A stretch of DNA of 31,805 nucleotides from JBFWNZ01 sp050250795 (GTDB lineage: Bacteria; Pseudomonadota; Alphaproteobacteria; UBA8366): assembly GCA_050250795.1 (NCBI GenBank), contig JBFWNZ010000003.1, positions 1-31,805 on the forward strand, given 5' to 3'. A program made the translations under genes and the position numbers. The notes beneath the pieces were generated by a model. That model ran no database searches and was not told the DNA's origin. It saw only the letters and a list, made by a program, of their open reading frames with translations. Below are positions 30,872 to 31,805 of the stretch, in pieces. The number at the start of each line of letters is the position of its first letter. Positions within the stretch are counted from its first letter, which is position 1.

Positions 30872-31805
30872 TTGCGCTATATCAGTACCCGGGGGCGTGC
30901 ACCGGTCCTGGAATTCGACGAGGTATTGCTGGCGGGCCTGGCGCGCGACGGCGGGTTGTACGTGCCGGAATCCTGGCCCCGGTTCACGGCCGACAAGTTC
31001 CGCGCCCTGCGCGGGCTGCCCTATCCCGACCTGGCCGTCGAGGTTGTGCGCCCCTTCGTCGGCGGGCGTATCCCCGATGCCGATCTGCGCCGGATCGCGC
31101 ATGAATCCTATGCCGGCTTCGGCCATGCCGCCATCGCCCCGCTCAAGCAGCTCGACGCCAATCTGTGGCTGATGGAGCTGTTCCATGGGCCGACCATCGC
31201 CTTCAAGGACATGGCGATGCAGATGCTGGCGCGCCTGTTCGACCATGTCTTGAAGCGCCGCGGCGAGCGCGTGACCATCGTCGGCGCGACCTCCGGCGAC
31301 ACGGGGTCCGCTGCCATCGAGGCGTGCCGCGACCGCGAGGCGATCGATGTCTTCATCCTGTTCCCGGCGGGCCGCGTCTCTGAGGTGCAGCGCCGCCAGA
31401 TGACGACGGTCGACGCGCCGAACGTCCACGCCATCGCCGTCGAGGGCACTTTCGACGACTGCCAGGATATCGTGAAGGCGCTGTTCAACGATCAGGCCTT
31501 CCGCGACGAGATGGCGCTGTCCGCGGTGAACTCGATCAACTGGGCGCGGGTGATGGCCCAGATCGTCTATTACGTGCATGCGGCCCTGGCGCTCGGCGCG
31601 CCGGACCGTCCGGTGGCCTTTTCCGTGCCGTCGGGCAATTTCGGCAACGTCTATGCCGGCTATGCGGCACAGGCGATGGGGCTGCCGGTCGGCGGGCTTA
31701 TCCTGGGCTCCAACCGCAACGACATCCTGACGCGGTTCATCGAGCATGGCGACATGTCGATGGCCGCGGTGCACCCGACCATCTCGCCCAGCATGGACAT
31801 TCAGG
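30872..31805 (+). CDS. thrC: Threonine synthase, 5' part (3' end outside window)
   Basis: The first 311 codons of a PLP-dependent enzyme converting O-phosphohomoserine to threonine. The start is TTG 30872, with GAGGGAGG 8 nt upstream, giving (M)RYISTRGRAPVLEFDEVLL. The PLP lysine is K112 in HGPTIAFKDMAMQ. GATSGDTGSAAIEAC (phosphate loop region), NSINWARVMAQIVYY and VPSGNFGNVYAGY are diagnostic of the fungal/proteobacterial class of threonine synthase. The frame runs open to the window edge. Placement after SURF1 and an M32 peptidase recurs in alphaproteobacterial oxidase clusters. Confidence 0.95.
   Translation, partial: MRYISTRGRAPVLEFDEVLLAGLARDGGLYVPESWPRFTADKFRALRGLPYPDLAVEVVRPFVGGRIPDADLRRIAHESYAGFGHAAIAPLKQLDANLWLMELFHGPTIAFKDMAMQMLARLFDHVLKRRGERVTIVGATSGDTGSAAIEACRDREAIDVFILFPAGRVSEVQRRQMTTVDAPNVHAIAVEGTFDDCQDIVKALFNDQAFRDEMALSAVNSINWARVMAQIVYYVHAALALGAPDRPVAFSVPSGNFGNVYAGYAAQAMGLPVGGLILGSNRNDILTRFIEHGDMSMAAVHPTISPSMDIQ

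Overview
The window is high-GC chromosomal DNA that looks like an alphaproteobacterium, probably Rhodospirillales-like. The indications are an aa3 cytochrome oxidase operon in the order ctaC-ctaD-ctaB-small TM protein-ctaG-ctaE-DUF983-SURF1-thrC, a Coq7-type ubiquinone hydroxylase, plant/alphaproteobacterial-type GshA beside RsmE and UbiA, long-form LeuA, and candidate EcfG (general stress) and RegA/PrrA (redox) sites. Taxonomy is inferred from gene content and order only. It is mostly core genome: no transposase, phage gene, CRISPR array or rRNA was seen.

Layout. 1-1.5 kb: the 3' part of an unknown Cys-containing protein, then a secreted ankyrin-repeat protein. 1.65-1.77 kb: tRNA-Leu(CAA) on the minus strand with its own promoter. 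1.9-4.1 kb: a class III CoA-transferase followed by an amidohydrolase-2 homologue that has lost usual metal ligands. 4.1-4.2 kb: a 13-bp tandem repeat plus a perfect 12-bp inverted repeat. 4.2-6.4 kb: a YqaA/DedA membrane protein, a glycine-zipper lipoprotein with an EcfG-like promoter and strong terminator, dsbB and coq7. 6.4-11.3 kb (minus): TldE/PmbA, an internally duplicated TPR-like protein, a small membrane protein and leuA. 11.34-11.86 kb: non-coding, with direct repeats and a composite palindromic element. 11.86-14.3 kb (minus): an NAD-dependent epimerase and a UbiD-family decarboxylase. 14.4-16.9 kb (plus): a GNAT/M20/unknown three-gene operon that overlaps tail-to-tail with a minus-strand methyltransferase-ubiA pair. 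18.55-20.8 kb (plus): rsmE and gshA. 20.8-22.7 kb (minus): tldD and a lipoprotein. 22.7-23.05 kb: oxidase promoter region. 23.05-31.8 kb (plus): oxidase structural and assembly genes, an M32 carboxypeptidase and the 5' part of thrC.

The clearest shared theme is aerobic respiration. UbiA, possibly the UbiD homologue, and Coq7 act in ubiquinone synthesis. CtaB makes heme O, CtaG delivers copper, SURF1 helps heme a insertion, and CtaC/D/E form the oxidase core. DsbB feeds electrons from periplasmic thiols into the quinone pool. TldD and TldE, the two halves of one protease, are encoded about 14 kb apart on the same strand.

No clearly new large system was found. The most unusual items are the ligand-depleted amidohydrolase paired with a CoA-transferase, the self-duplicated TPR-like protein, the GNAT/M20/GGCT-like operon, and the two regulatory sites.
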